DNA of 64,000 nt from Paraflavitalea pollutisoli (GCF_029360705.1 NZ_JARKMX010000014.1:372001-436000); one strand, 5' to 3'. Positions 17,094 to 25,717 are shown, numbered from the stretch's first letter. The notes: generated by a model from the letters alone, not told the origin. Program-made: numbers and translations.

Positions 17094-18800
17094 ATGATTA
17101 AACCGGTAAAAGTTACAGGGCTGGCTGTCGCCCTTGTGTTGACAGGATTTGCTACGCAGGCGCAACAGGATAACCATACCCAAACCGAGGAACTCCCGAA
17201 AGGCTGGCATTTGCTTGACAAAACGAAAGATGGTTTTTATGGCATCAGTGTAGACAAGGCCTATGAATTTATTAAACAAAAGGGACTGAAGAGTAAGACC
17301 GTGGTGGTAGCCGTGATCGATTCCGGTGTGGATACCCTGCATGAAGACCTGAAGCCCATTTTGTGGAAGAACCCCAAGGAGATTCCCGGCAATGGCATCG
17401 ACGACGACGGCAACGGATATATCGACGACGTATACGGCTGGAACTTTATCGGAAACAAAGATGGTCGCAACCTGAAACAAGACTCGTACGAAGGCGCCCG
17501 TGTATACCATGCCCTGAAGGCGAAATACGAAGGCAAAAAGATCGACCCCGCTACGCTGAAAGGCGATGAGCTGGAAGAATACAATATGTGGCTGAAAGCC
17601 AAGGCCCGCATTGAAGGTGGTAACGGCGAACCCGAGATCGACCTGATGCTGCTGAAACGCCTGCTGAAAGGCGCCAAAAAAGGCGACAGTATTTTGCAGG
17701 TGGCCCTGAGCAAAGAAACCTATACCGGTAATGACCTGGATACCCTGGTACCTAAAACCCCGGTTGACAAAGCTGCCCGTGAAAACATCCTTTACCTGTT
17801 CCGCGCCAATCAGCAAATGGAGCAGAGCAACAAGGAGCTGATCGGCGAATTTGAAGAGTTTGTGAATGGTGAAGAGCGCAAGGCAGAAGCCAAGGAAAAA
17901 GCGCCCCCCTCTTACCGTAAAGACATCATCGGTGACGATGAGAACGATATCAACGACAAATATTATGGTAACCCCGATGTGATGGCGGCTACGCCTTTTC
18001 ACGGTACCCACGTATCTGGTATCATTGGTGCCGTGCGCAACAATGGCAAGGGAATGGATGGTGTGGCCGATGATGTGCGCATCATGATGATCCGTGCCGT
18101 ACCAGATGGTGATGAGCACGATAAAGACATTGCCCTGGCGATCCGTTATGCGGTCGACAATGGCGCCAAGGTCATCAACATGAGCTTTGGTAAGGATTTC
18201 TCTCCACAAAAGAAATGGATCGACGACGCGGTGCGTTATGCCGATACCAAGGGTGTACTGCTGGTGCATGCTGCGGGTAACGATGCCAAGAACGTAGATA
18301 CGGCGGATAATTTCCCCAATGCTGCTTTCCGCGATGGTAAGGGCCGTGCTACCAACTGGATCACGGTGGGTGCGAGTGGCGATCCCAAGAGTGGTGGTGT
18401 TACAGCACCTTTCTCCAACTATGGTAAAAAGGAAGTAGATGTATTTGCCCCTGGTGTACGCATCTATTCTACCATTCCGGGTACTACTACGTATGGTAAC
18501 GCACAAGGTACCAGTATGGCCTCGCCCGTTGTGGCTGGTGCTGCTGCCTTCCTGCTGGAATACTTCCCCTACCTGACGCCCCAGCAGATCAAGTACTGCC
18601 TGGAAAAATCAGCGCAGGCACCTGCGAATAAGGTAACCAAACCCGGTACAGAAGAAGAGGTTCCTTTGAGTGAGCTGAGCCGCACCGGTGGTGTGATCAA
18701 TGTATATGAAGCTGCCAAGATCGCTGCTACCCTGCAGCCTCAGAAAGGCACTCCGCAGAAAAAAGTAGCGAAGCCTACTTTGCAGAACAAGAAAGGATAA
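17094..18800 (+). CDS. secreted subtilisin-like (S8) serine protease with large insertion
   Basis: 568 residues. Signal peptide (cut near TQAQQ). The catalytic triad is Asp76 in VAVIDSGVD, His303 in PFHGTHVSG and Ser474 in QGTSMASP; the oxyanion Asn is in HAAGND (395-396). Between Asp76 and His303 there are 227 residues, far more than the roughly 30 in classical subtilisin; part (about 135-285) is a charged, helical insert. There is no obvious pro-domain and no type IX secretion C-terminal domain, so the mature enzyme is probably periplasmic or surface-bound. A terminator follows. Confidence 0.92.
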   Translation: MIKPVKVTGLAVALVLTGFATQAQQDNHTQTEELPKGWHLLDKTKDGFYGISVDKAYEFIKQKGLKSKTVVVAVIDSGVDTLHEDLKPILWKNPKEIPGNGIDDDGNGYIDDVYGWNFIGNKDGRNLKQDSYEGARVYHALKAKYEGKKIDPATLKGDELEEYNMWLKAKARIEGGNGEPEIDLMLLKRLLKGAKKGDSILQVALSKETYTGNDLDTLVPKTPVDKAARENILYLFRANQQMEQSNKELIGEFEEFVNGEERKAEAKEKAPPSYRKDIIGDDENDINDKYYGNPDVMAATPFHGTHVSGIIGAVRNNGKGMDGVADDVRIMMIRAVPDGDEHDKDIALAIRYAVDNGAKVINMSFGKDFSPQKKWIDDAVRYADTKGVLLVHAAGNDAKNVDTADNFPNAAFRDGKGRATNWITVGASGDPKSGGVTAPFSNYGKKEVDVFAPGVRIYSTIPGTTTYGNAQGTSMASPVVAGAAAFLLEYFPYLTPQQIKYCLEKSAQAPANKVTKPGTEEEVPLSELSRTGGVINVYEAAKIAATLQPQKGTPQKKVAKPTLQNKKG

Positions 18801-18827
18801 GTTATTTTTCGTTAATAGATTGGAATG

Positions 18828-18848
18828 GGCTGACCGTCGTGGTCGGCC
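18828..18848 (+). terminator. terminator of the subtilase gene
   Basis: GGCTGACC and GGTCGGCC pair (one T-G) around GTCGT, followed by TTTTCT. Confidence 0.8.
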
Positions 18849-18949
18849 TTTTCTATTGGTGGTGGGACCAGGCGATTGCATGTGGATTTGGTAGTGGTTT
18901 GTTTCGGGAAGTCGCAGGTTTTTGATAGCTTTAGTTAAAACAACTGCGT

Positions 18950-19504
18950 ATGGTGAGCCGAAAACAGGTGTTGGTGCCCGAAGCTTACAACAACTACATC
19001 AATGCCATTACCGAAAACGAACTGGATGCGGCGTTGCGGAAGAACAGCCGGCGTTTTCGCAAGCTGCTCAAAAATATCCCCAAGAAGAAGATCAACTACG
19101 CCTATGCCGAAGGCAAGTGGACGCTGAAAGAATTGCTGCAGCATATCGTGGATGCGGAGCGGGTGTTTGCTTTCCGGGCTTTGCATTTTGCCCGTAAGGA
19201 TACGGCTCCCCTGCCTGGCTTTGATGAAAATGTATGGGCCATTACCGCCAAGGCGCCCAAGCGCAGTTGGAACGACCTGGTGGATGAATTCAACGCCCTG
19301 CGTGTATCGACCGAGTTCTTGTTTGCTTCGCTGGATGAAGACCAGTTGCTGCAAAACGGTACGGCCAACAATAACCAGATGAGTGTAGTCGGACTCGGCT
19401 TCGTGTGTGCCGGTCATGTGGCGCACCATATGCGGATCATCAAGGAGCGTTACCTGCACGAGTATCCTGCCAAAAAGAAAAAGGCGAAGAAATACGAGCC
19501 CTAA
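18950..19504 (+). CDS. DinB-family putative metal-dependent protein
   Basis: 184 residues, a four-helix DinB/YfiT-like protein. The metal ligands expected for the family are His65 (LLQHIVDAE) and His156 plus His160 (GHVAHHMRII). DinB-like proteins act as bacillithiol- or other thiol-dependent transferases or hydrolases; the actual substrate is unknown. The C-terminus is a Lys-rich tail. It stands alone between terminators and a repeat-rich gap. Confidence 0.85.
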   Translation: MVSRKQVLVPEAYNNYINAITENELDAALRKNSRRFRKLLKNIPKKKINYAYAEGKWTLKELLQHIVDAERVFAFRALHFARKDTAPLPGFDENVWAITAKAPKRSWNDLVDEFNALRVSTEFLFASLDEDQLLQNGTANNNQMSVVGLGFVCAGHVAHHMRIIKERYLHEYPAKKKKAKKYEP

Positions 19505-19608
19505 AGGCTTCCCGGGCTGGCGTACTGCTCCCCTTTCTCCCGGAAAAGGTATCGCCAATGCCCACCCACCTGTATCATTTACCGATTTTATTGCGCATTC
19601 GTAGCGTA

Positions 19609-19685
19609 GATGCAGCGGCTCTATAAAGGGCCGCTGCATCACTGCTGCATCACCGCTGTATCTCCGCTGCATCTCCGCTGCATCC
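19609..19685 (+). repeat. five 11-bp tandem repeats preceded by an inverted copy
   Basis: CCGCTGCATCA, CTGCTGCATCA, CCGCTGTATCT, CCGCTGCATCT, CCGCTGCATCC stand head to tail at 19631-19685. Just before them, GATGCAGCGGC (19609-19619) is the inverted unit and forms a hairpin with the first copy. The block lies between the 3' ends of the convergent DinB and DUF2520 genes; no gene is in this 279-base gap. Confidence 0.85.
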
Positions 19686-19783
19686 TCTATTACCGCGTAC
19701 AAAATCAATGCATTCCGCGAGGAGCTGGCGAGCAGGGGACGCCCACACTCCTATAACAATGATAATAAATGAGTTATACGGGA

Positions 19784-20548
19784 CTATATTTCTTTCGGCC
19801 GCTGGATGCTCTGGGTAAACCAGGCGTAGAGGTCCTTGAGCTCGCCGTGAGGCTGCAGCAGTTCGAGGTGTTTTTGGATGGTGGGTTCGTCACGCCGGAT
19901 AGCGGGGCCCGTTTGGGAGGAGGCCGGCGAAGCCTGTTGCAGGCGGTCGGCTACCTGGCTGATGAGCGGATGCAACAGGGAGAAGTTGGCCTGTTCTTCG
20001 GCACAGTAACGCTCGGCCAGGGTGTAGAGGTGGTTGGTAAAATTGCTGACGATCACCGCCGCCACATGTAGTTTGAGGCGTTGTTCATCGTCTGCCCGTT
20101 GTACCTGTGGCGAGATACTGGCGGCCAGGGTATTGATCGTGGCCAGGTCCTCTTCGTTGGTAGCGTCGATCAACAAGGGGATGGTGGGCAGTTGCTCCAT
20201 TTCTTTGCGCAGGCTCTGCAAGGGATACAACACGCCATACCGATCGCTGGCTGCTTGCAGCACTTCTTTCGACACCGATCCCGCGGTATGTACAACCAAT
20301 TTCTTGTGCAGGGACAGGGTGGCTGCCACGGTTGCTATCGCTGCATCGGTTACGGCCACGATGTACAAACTGGCCGTTTGATCGAGCTGTTGGGTGCTGG
20401 TGGTATACGCTGCCCCGAGTTGCTCTGCCAGCACATGGGCTGCTTTGGCGGATCTACCGACGACCTGTACGATCTGGTGCCCTGCGGCGCGAAGCTTTTT
20501 GCCCAATACCGTGGCGGTATTGCCGGTTCCGATGATGACGATGCGCAT
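19784..20548 (-). CDS. Rossmann-fold DUF2520 protein (F420/NADP oxidoreductase-like)
   Basis: 254 residues from the ATG at 20548 (MRIVIIGTGN). The frame stays open for a further 59 residues upstream, but that part is only translated repeat DNA. The N-terminal half is an NADP-binding Rossmann domain with VIIGTGNTATVLG; the C-terminal half (about 120-250) with LHVAAVIVSNFTNHLY is the DUF2520 helical domain. The build resembles ketopantoate or pyrroline-5-carboxylate reductases. The substrate is unknown. Confidence 0.85.
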   Translation of the reverse strand: MRIVIIGTGNTATVLGKKLRAAGHQIVQVVGRSAKAAHVLAEQLGAAYTTSTQQLDQTASLYIVAVTDAAIATVAATLSLHKKLVVHTAGSVSKEVLQAASDRYGVLYPLQSLRKEMEQLPTIPLLIDATNEEDLATINTLAASISPQVQRADDEQRLKLHVAAVIVSNFTNHLYTLAERYCAEEQANFSLLHPLISQVADRLQQASPASSQTGPAIRRDEPTIQKHLELLQPHGELKDLYAWFTQSIQRPKEI

Positions 20549-20563
20549 GGGGGCAAGGTACGG

Positions 20564-20710
20564 AGGAAAGGCGGAAAGGCAGCGAGGCAACAAGGCACCA
20601 AGGCATCGAGGGGAAAGGCAGAAAGGCGAGGCGGAAAGGCAGCAAGGCAACCAGGTAGAAAGGCAACTAGGCATCGAGGCAGCAAGGCAACAAGGAAAGG
20701 CAGCGAGGCG
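20564..20710 (+). repeat. octamer array 3 (AGGCANCN) between divergent genes
   Basis: About 150 bases of AGGCAACA, AGGCACCA, AGGCATCG, AGGCAGCA, AGGCAACC, AGGCAACT and AGGCATCG, with AAAGGCGG and AAAGGCAG interruptions. It fills most of the space between the starts of the DUF2520 gene (minus) and the hydrolase gene (plus), so it sits in both 5' regions. Confidence 0.85.
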
Positions 20711-20775
20711 TTTGATGAACAGCATGCGACGGCTACTGTTTGCAGTTCGGTGGTAGTGGGGTAACTTGCCGCCCT

Positions 20776-21621
20776 ATGAAGTTGGCGCAAAAACTGGTGG
20801 TGAATTATTTCCGGGCCAAGCTGAACCTGCTGGCCCTCGTCTCCAACAAAGCAGCGGCACGCAGTGCCTTCCGGCTTTTCTGTACGCCCCTGCGCAAACC
20901 CCGGTTCAAAGAAGCACCCCCTGTCTTCAAACGTGGCGAAGCCCTCTCTTTCTCCCTCGACGGACTTACCATCCGCGGCCATCGTTGGAACCACCCGCGC
21001 CCACACAAAGTACTTGTCATTCATGGCTTCGAATCGACGGTCAAAAACTTCGACCGCTATATCGCTCCCCTCCTCAAGAAGGATTATGAAGTGCTTGCTT
21101 TCGATGCGCCGGCCCATGGCAGTTCGGATGGACAACGGATCATCATTCCTCAATATGTCGACATGCTGCGTACCATTCACGAGCAGTATGGCCCCGTCAA
21201 CAGCTTCATGGCCCATTCGCTGGGCGGCCTGGCGCTGACGTTGTTTGTTGCCTCCATTCCGCATGGGCCCGACACCAAGGTGGTGCTGATCGCCCCGGTG
21301 ACCGAAACCACCACCGCCATCGATACTTTCTTCCGTTTTCTTGACCTGCCCGCTGGCGTACGCAAGGCCTTCGATCAACATATTCACGACCTCTCCGGCT
21401 ATTGGCCATCCCATTACTCCATACGCCGCGCCCTGCAGCAGGTACAGGCCCAGGTATTGTGGTTTCATGACGAGCAGGATGAGCTGACGCCGCTATCCGA
21501 TGCCATCAAAGTACGCGATGACCAGCATCCCCGGCTGGATTTTGTCATTACCCAGGGGCTCGGGCACCGGGCTATTTACCGGGATAATAAGGTAACGAAG
21601 CAGGTGGTGGAGTTTTTGTAG
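20776..21621 (+). CDS. alpha/beta-hydrolase (serine lipase/esterase-like)
   Basis: 281 residues from the ATG at 20776 (MKLAQKLVVNYF); a longer frame upstream starts in the repeat flank. Oxyanion-hole motif HGFEST (83-88), FDAPAHGSS (109-117), nucleophile Ser148 in AHSLGG, and the likely catalytic His in GLGHRAIYR near the C-terminus. No signal peptide, so cytoplasmic. TTTG-N19-TAACTTGC ends 6 bases before the ATG, so the mRNA may have almost no leader. The substrate is unknown. Confidence 0.88.
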   Translation: MKLAQKLVVNYFRAKLNLLALVSNKAAARSAFRLFCTPLRKPRFKEAPPVFKRGEALSFSLDGLTIRGHRWNHPRPHKVLVIHGFESTVKNFDRYIAPLLKKDYEVLAFDAPAHGSSDGQRIIIPQYVDMLRTIHEQYGPVNSFMAHSLGGLALTLFVASIPHGPDTKVVLIAPVTETTTAIDTFFRFLDLPAGVRKAFDQHIHDLSGYWPSHYSIRRALQQVQAQVLWFHDEQDELTPLSDAIKVRDDQHPRLDFVITQGLGHRAIYRDNKVTKQVVEFL

Positions 21622-21739
21622 GGCGTTGCGCCCTCATTTTCATCATATCATTTTAACGCTCATCTATTAATCTGCCTGCGGAAAGCGAAGATTTTCTATA
21701 TTGACAGCAGTTTCATCAACGATTAATCTTTTTTATCAT

Positions 21740-23326
21740 TTGAACCAGCTCACAAGGAGAAAATTTCTACAGCACAGTAGCCGGCTGGCGGGTGGTGCGT
21801 ACCCTGCTATGATGGCACTGGGACTTTTGAAAGAAGCCCCCGCCCATGCTTTTGACCTGCCCAGCGACCCCGAGGCCAACCGTGAACACGTCATTATTCT
21901 GGGAGCCGGTCTGGCCGGTATGACAGCGGCTTACGAATTACAAAAACTAGGTTATCGCTGTACCCTCCTCGAAGCGCGCAACCGTTCCGGTGGCCGCTGC
22001 TGGAGTGTACGTAAAGGATCGGTACATACCGAAACCGGTACCCCCACGCAACAAGCGAACTTCGACGACGGATTGTATTTCAATGCGGGCCCTTCCCGCA
22101 TCCCCCACAACCATCAACTCTCTTTACATTACTGCAAGGAACTCGGTGTGCCCTTACAGGTGTACAACAACGTGAACGAGTCTGCCTATTATTTCAGTGA
22201 AGGCAAAGGTCCGCTGAGTAATAAAAAGGTGCGGGTACGCGAGGTGCACAACGATGTACGGGGTTACCTCAGCGAGCTGCTGGCGAAAGCGGTGGACAGT
22301 CATGCCGTGGATGCGGCCCTCTCCAAAGAAGACGCGCAAAAGGTGGTGGAGTACCTGCGCGCGGAAGGTGGGCTGGATATCGACAAACTGTACAAGGCTT
22401 CCGCCCGCCGGGGTTATATTGAACAGCCGGGTGCCGGTGAAAAAGCCGGTCGTATTGCGGAACCCCATACGCTCGCTGCGTTGGTAGGCTCCGGACTACT
22501 TGATCCAGATTTTTACAATGTCGCCGAATATACCTATGAGTTACAGATGACGATGTTCCAGGCCGTGGGGGGTATGGAGGTGATCGCGCAGCATTTTGAA
22601 AAGAAGTTGCAGCAACCCATTCGCTACCAGGCCGAAGTAACGGCTATCCACAACACGGAAAAAGGGGTACAGATCATTTACAAAACACCAGCCGGTGCGC
22701 AACGCATCGATGGAGACTATTGTATCTGCACCATTCCGTTACCCGTGCTCAGCAATATCGACCATGATTTCTCTTCTGCCGTGAGCCGTGCGATCGACTA
22801 TGCCAATTATATCAAGACGGGCAAGATCGGTTTGCAATTCAAACGCCGGTTCTGGGAAGAAGATGAAAACATCTATGGCGGCATCACCCATACCAATAAC
22901 GAACTGACGCAAATTTTTTATCCTTCCAACGATTATCTCGGGAAGAAGGGAATGCTGATCGGGTATTATAATTTCAACGAGAAAGCACGGGTGGTAGGTG
23001 ACCTGACTTATGCGGAGCGGGAAAAGCTGGCGCTGGCGAAAGGCAGGCTGATCCACCCACAATACGATACCGACTTCGAGCGATCGTTTTCCGTGAGCTG
23101 GCACAAGACGCAGTACAACCTGGGTGGCTGGTCGGTGTATACGAGCGAAGACCGGCAAACGCATTACAAGGCCTTGCTGACGCCCGACAAGCGTACGTAT
23201 TTTGCGGGTGAGCATACAACGTACCTGAACTCGTGGATGGCCGGGGCCTTTGAATCGGCGCGGCAGGTGACCGCTGCACTCCACGGCCGCATTTCAGAAA
23301 AGCAATTGACGTATCCGAAACAATAA
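21740..23326 (+). CDS. flavin monoamine oxidase with Tat-type signal
   Basis: Without an ATG before residue 37 of the frame, the start must be a TTG, at 21740 (MNQLTRRKFLQ) or 21701; I chose 21740 because it puts the twin-arginine motif TRRKFLQ at the N-terminus. The FAD-binding motif is VIILGAGLAGMTAAYEL followed by LLEARNRSGGR; the C-terminal GEHTTYLNSWMAGAFESA closes the flavin site. Family members oxidise amino acids or amines to imino/oxo acids with H2O2. A Tat-type aminotransferase gene follows after 14 bases, so the two form an operon. Confidence 0.87.
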   Translation: MNQLTRRKFLQHSSRLAGGAYPAMMALGLLKEAPAHAFDLPSDPEANREHVIILGAGLAGMTAAYELQKLGYRCTLLEARNRSGGRCWSVRKGSVHTETGTPTQQANFDDGLYFNAGPSRIPHNHQLSLHYCKELGVPLQVYNNVNESAYYFSEGKGPLSNKKVRVREVHNDVRGYLSELLAKAVDSHAVDAALSKEDAQKVVEYLRAEGGLDIDKLYKASARRGYIEQPGAGEKAGRIAEPHTLAALVGSGLLDPDFYNVAEYTYELQMTMFQAVGGMEVIAQHFEKKLQQPIRYQAEVTAIHNTEKGVQIIYKTPAGAQRIDGDYCICTIPLPVLSNIDHDFSSAVSRAIDYANYIKTGKIGLQFKRRFWEEDENIYGGITHTNNELTQIFYPSNDYLGKKGMLIGYYNFNEKARVVGDLTYAEREKLALAKGRLIHPQYDTDFERSFSVSWHKTQYNLGGWSVYTSEDRQTHYKALLTPDKRTYFAGEHTTYLNSWMAGAFESARQVTAALHGRISEKQLTYPKQ

Positions 23327-23340
23327 CCAAACTAACTACT

Positions 23341-24513
23341 ATGTCTACACACATGAACCGCCGGCAACTGCTGAAGACCGGCGCCCTGCTGACCGGCGGA
23401 TTGGGCCTGCTGCCAACGCTCGCTACTTCCGCCCTGGCACACGCACCCGCCGAATCTTTCCATCCATTGAAAGTGCTGGAGACGGATGAATCGGTGTTGC
23501 TCTCAGCCCCACCGGAAGTGAAAGCCCGTCTATCGGCGAATGAGAATCCTTTTGGTCCGTCGGTGAAAGCCAAGCAAGCCATCCAGGATGCCATTGCCAA
23601 GAGCTACCAGTATCCGTTTATGGCCAGCCGGGAGCTGATCAGTAAAATATCTGCCTACGAAAATATTCCTGCGGAGCAGATCCTGCTGGGAGCCGGCTCC
23701 TCCCCCATCCTGCTGGCGGCGGCCTTGTATTACAGCAAGGACGGCGGCAGCGTTGTGACGGCCGATCCTTCGTATGATGACCTGCCCGAGAAGGCGGAAG
23801 ACTTCAAGGCCCGGTTGATCAAAGTGCCGTTGACTGCCGACTACCACCTCGACCTCGACGCGATGGAGAAAGCCATTGCCGCCGACACCAAGCTGGTGTA
23901 TATCTGCAATCCCAATAACCCCACTGCGACTGCGTTGGATACCGCGAAACTGCGCGCCTTCTGCGAACGCGTATCCGCCAAAGTACCCGTATTTATCGAT
24001 GAGGCCTATATCGATTACCTCGATGACCCGAAGGCAGCTTCTATGCTGGACTGTGTGCGCAACAAACAAAACGTGATCATTGCCCGTACTTTCTCCAAGC
24101 TGTACGGCTTTGCGGGCTTGCGGGTAGGTTATGCCGTTGGCCCGACTGCCACGATGCGTGCGATCAGTCAGTACAGCAATGGCGGCATGTCGATCGCCGC
24201 TACCTCTATTCAGGCTGCTGCTGTGGCCTACAACGATTTCGAGTACCTGAACGCGGCGAAAGCCAAGACCGTGGCGTCCAAACAATTCCTGTACGATGTA
24301 TTGAAAGCGGAAGGATATACCTGGATCCCTTCGGCAGCTAATTTTGTGATGTTCCCCATCAAAATGGAAGCACGTAAGTTTGGCGATGAAATGATGAAAC
24401 GGGGCGTATCGATCCGTACCTGGAAATTTGCCGGTAAGGAATGGTGCCGTATCAGCATCGGCACGATGGAAGAGATGCAGGCCTTTGCGAACGCGTTTAG
24501 AGAGATATCTTAG
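23341..24513 (+). CDS. histidinol-phosphate aminotransferase-like PLP enzyme with Tat-type signal
   Basis: 390 residues. The N-terminus MNRRQLLKTGALLTGG with a hydrophobic stretch and an ALAHA cut site is a Tat-type signal, unusual for a fold-type I aminotransferase. Family residues are SANENPFGPS (65-74), Asn193 in CNPNNPT, Asp220 in IDEAY, the PLP-binding Lys253 in TFSKLYGFAGLR, and the C-terminal Arg in WCRISIG. It is HisC/CobD-like, but the export signal and the amine oxidase operon argue against histidine synthesis. The substrate is unknown. Confidence 0.87.
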   Translation: MSTHMNRRQLLKTGALLTGGLGLLPTLATSALAHAPAESFHPLKVLETDESVLLSAPPEVKARLSANENPFGPSVKAKQAIQDAIAKSYQYPFMASRELISKISAYENIPAEQILLGAGSSPILLAAALYYSKDGGSVVTADPSYDDLPEKAEDFKARLIKVPLTADYHLDLDAMEKAIAADTKLVYICNPNNPTATALDTAKLRAFCERVSAKVPVFIDEAYIDYLDDPKAASMLDCVRNKQNVIIARTFSKLYGFAGLRVGYAVGPTATMRAISQYSNGGMSIAATSIQAAAVAYNDFEYLNAAKAKTVASKQFLYDVLKAEGYTWIPSAANFVMFPIKMEARKFGDEMMKRGVSIRTWKFAGKEWCRISIGTMEEMQAFANAFREIS

Positions 24514-24531
24514 AAAGAATGGCTGTCTTAT

Positions 24532-24630
24532 AGGCAACCAGGCATCGAGGCAACCAGGCATCGAGGCAAATAGGCAACGAGGAAAACCAATACAAGGCAA
24601 CTAGGTAACGAGGCATCGAGGCAACTAGGA
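24532..24630 (+). repeat. octamer array 4 (AGGCANCN)
   Basis: Six perfectly phased units AGGCAACC, AGGCATCG, AGGCAACC, AGGCATCG, AGGCAAAT, AGGCAACG at 24532-24579, then looser copies. It starts 19 bases after the aminotransferase stop and ends about 50 bases before the Hint-protein gene. Confidence 0.85.
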
Positions 24631-24682
24631 ATACAAATACAACCGTAGCGGGAAAAACAATTTAGTCACTGAAAATTTGAAC

Positions 24683-25699
24683 ATGAAATATAAGACATGC
24701 GGATACAAGCAGGCCCTTGCTTTGTCCGTGGCGCTGAGCGCATCCGTACTCTATGCTGCCGGACAGGACAAACCGGCTCGCAGCCTGAGCCTGGAAGAAT
24801 ACGAAAAAGCCAAGGCTTTTGCCGTGAAGGACCTGGACAACGATACCTATGTGAAGTTTGAGAATGCTTATGTACTCGACCGGTACGAGAGTCGTAAGCC
24901 TTATTTCATCACAGGCGATGATGGCAAAAAGAAACGCATCGACATTTACAAACTGCTCGCCAAGGAAGGCATGGCCGACCTGGGTGTGATGGTGTTCTAT
25001 ACCAACGAAACCGGCAAGGTATACAAGGCCGTGATGCCCAGCTTTACCGCCGACGCCAAGGTATGGAACAAGTATTTTGAAGATATCCATGCCATCGACA
25101 AGCAAGAAGCCAATTTTGTACTGAAGCTGTCGTATGTACTATCCAAAGAGTTTGGCTTCCAGCTGTACAAAGCTGCCAATGCGGGTAAAGACCTGAGCAA
25201 GGAATCGGGTACCTATGGTAATGATATTTGTTTCCCCGGCAGTATGCAGGTAAGCATGGCCGATGGCGGTACGCGGGCGTTGGAAACGATTCAACCGGGC
25301 GACCGGATCGTAACCGTCGATGCGGCCACACAACAGACTACCGTGGTGACGGTGAAGGAGCTGACTTCCCATGCAGCCAGTAACTATGCCCTTACGCAGC
25401 TGACTTTGCTGGGCGCCCAGGAAACGGTGACTGCCGAAGGTACCGCCGTATTGCTCTCCGCCAAGACATTGTCGGCCACCCCCAACCACCCGGTCAAGAC
25501 ACGGAACGGCGACAAAAAGATGGGTGAGGTACGGGCTGGCGATGAGATCCTTTGCGCCGATGTTCGCGGTGGTGGTTACCAGGCTTTCCGGGTGTGGCGG
25601 GTGGCCGAAGGGGCTGGCGGACACCAAAAAGTGTACAATATCGTAGCCGACGGCGGCAGCACCTTCGTGATGAACGGGGTGATGGTATTGCAGAAGTAA
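24683..25699 (+). CDS. secreted protein with C-terminal Hint (hedgehog/intein-type) domain
   Basis: 338 residues from the ATG at 24683 (MKYKTCGYKQ). Signal peptide to about 27, then an unknown domain of about 150 residues with EYEKAKAFAVKDL. The Hint domain spans Cys183 (DICFPGS) to the end: ALETIQPGDRIV, the TPNHPV block (266-271) with the catalytic Thr and His, and a terminal VYNIVADGGSTFVMNG. The usual intein-final His-Asn and +1 nucleophile are absent, and the protein ends MVLQK, so splicing is not expected. An N-S shift at Cys183 with release of the N-terminal domain is possible. Confidence 0.85.
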   Translation: MKYKTCGYKQALALSVALSASVLYAAGQDKPARSLSLEEYEKAKAFAVKDLDNDTYVKFENAYVLDRYESRKPYFITGDDGKKKRIDIYKLLAKEGMADLGVMVFYTNETGKVYKAVMPSFTADAKVWNKYFEDIHAIDKQEANFVLKLSYVLSKEFGFQLYKAANAGKDLSKESGTYGNDICFPGSMQVSMADGGTRALETIQPGDRIVTVDAATQQTTVVTVKELTSHAASNYALTQLTLLGAQETVTAEGTAVLLSAKTLSATPNHPVKTRNGDKKMGEVRAGDEILCADVRGGGYQAFRVWRVAEGAGGHQKVYNIVADGGSTFVMNGVMVLQK

Positions 25700-25717
25700 T
25701 TGACTATAACAACTTTG

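Noticed and set aside
17085-18506. 473-codon open frame opposite the subtilase gene
   Set aside because: No recognisable domain; the plus strand carries the complete Asp/His/Ser triad.
20549-20725. 59-residue N-terminal extension of the DUF2520 protein
   Set aside because: It is translated octamer repeat (many Leu-Pro-Cys), and homologous Rossmann proteins start at MRIVIIG.
24532-24630. CRISPR array
   Set aside because: Units are 8 bp with no spacers, and no cas gene is in the window; the same holds for the other octamer and 11-bp arrays.
25232-25699. Splicing intein at the end of the Hint protein
   Set aside because: There is no C-extein and no terminal His-Asn; only cleavage-type Hint activity is plausible.
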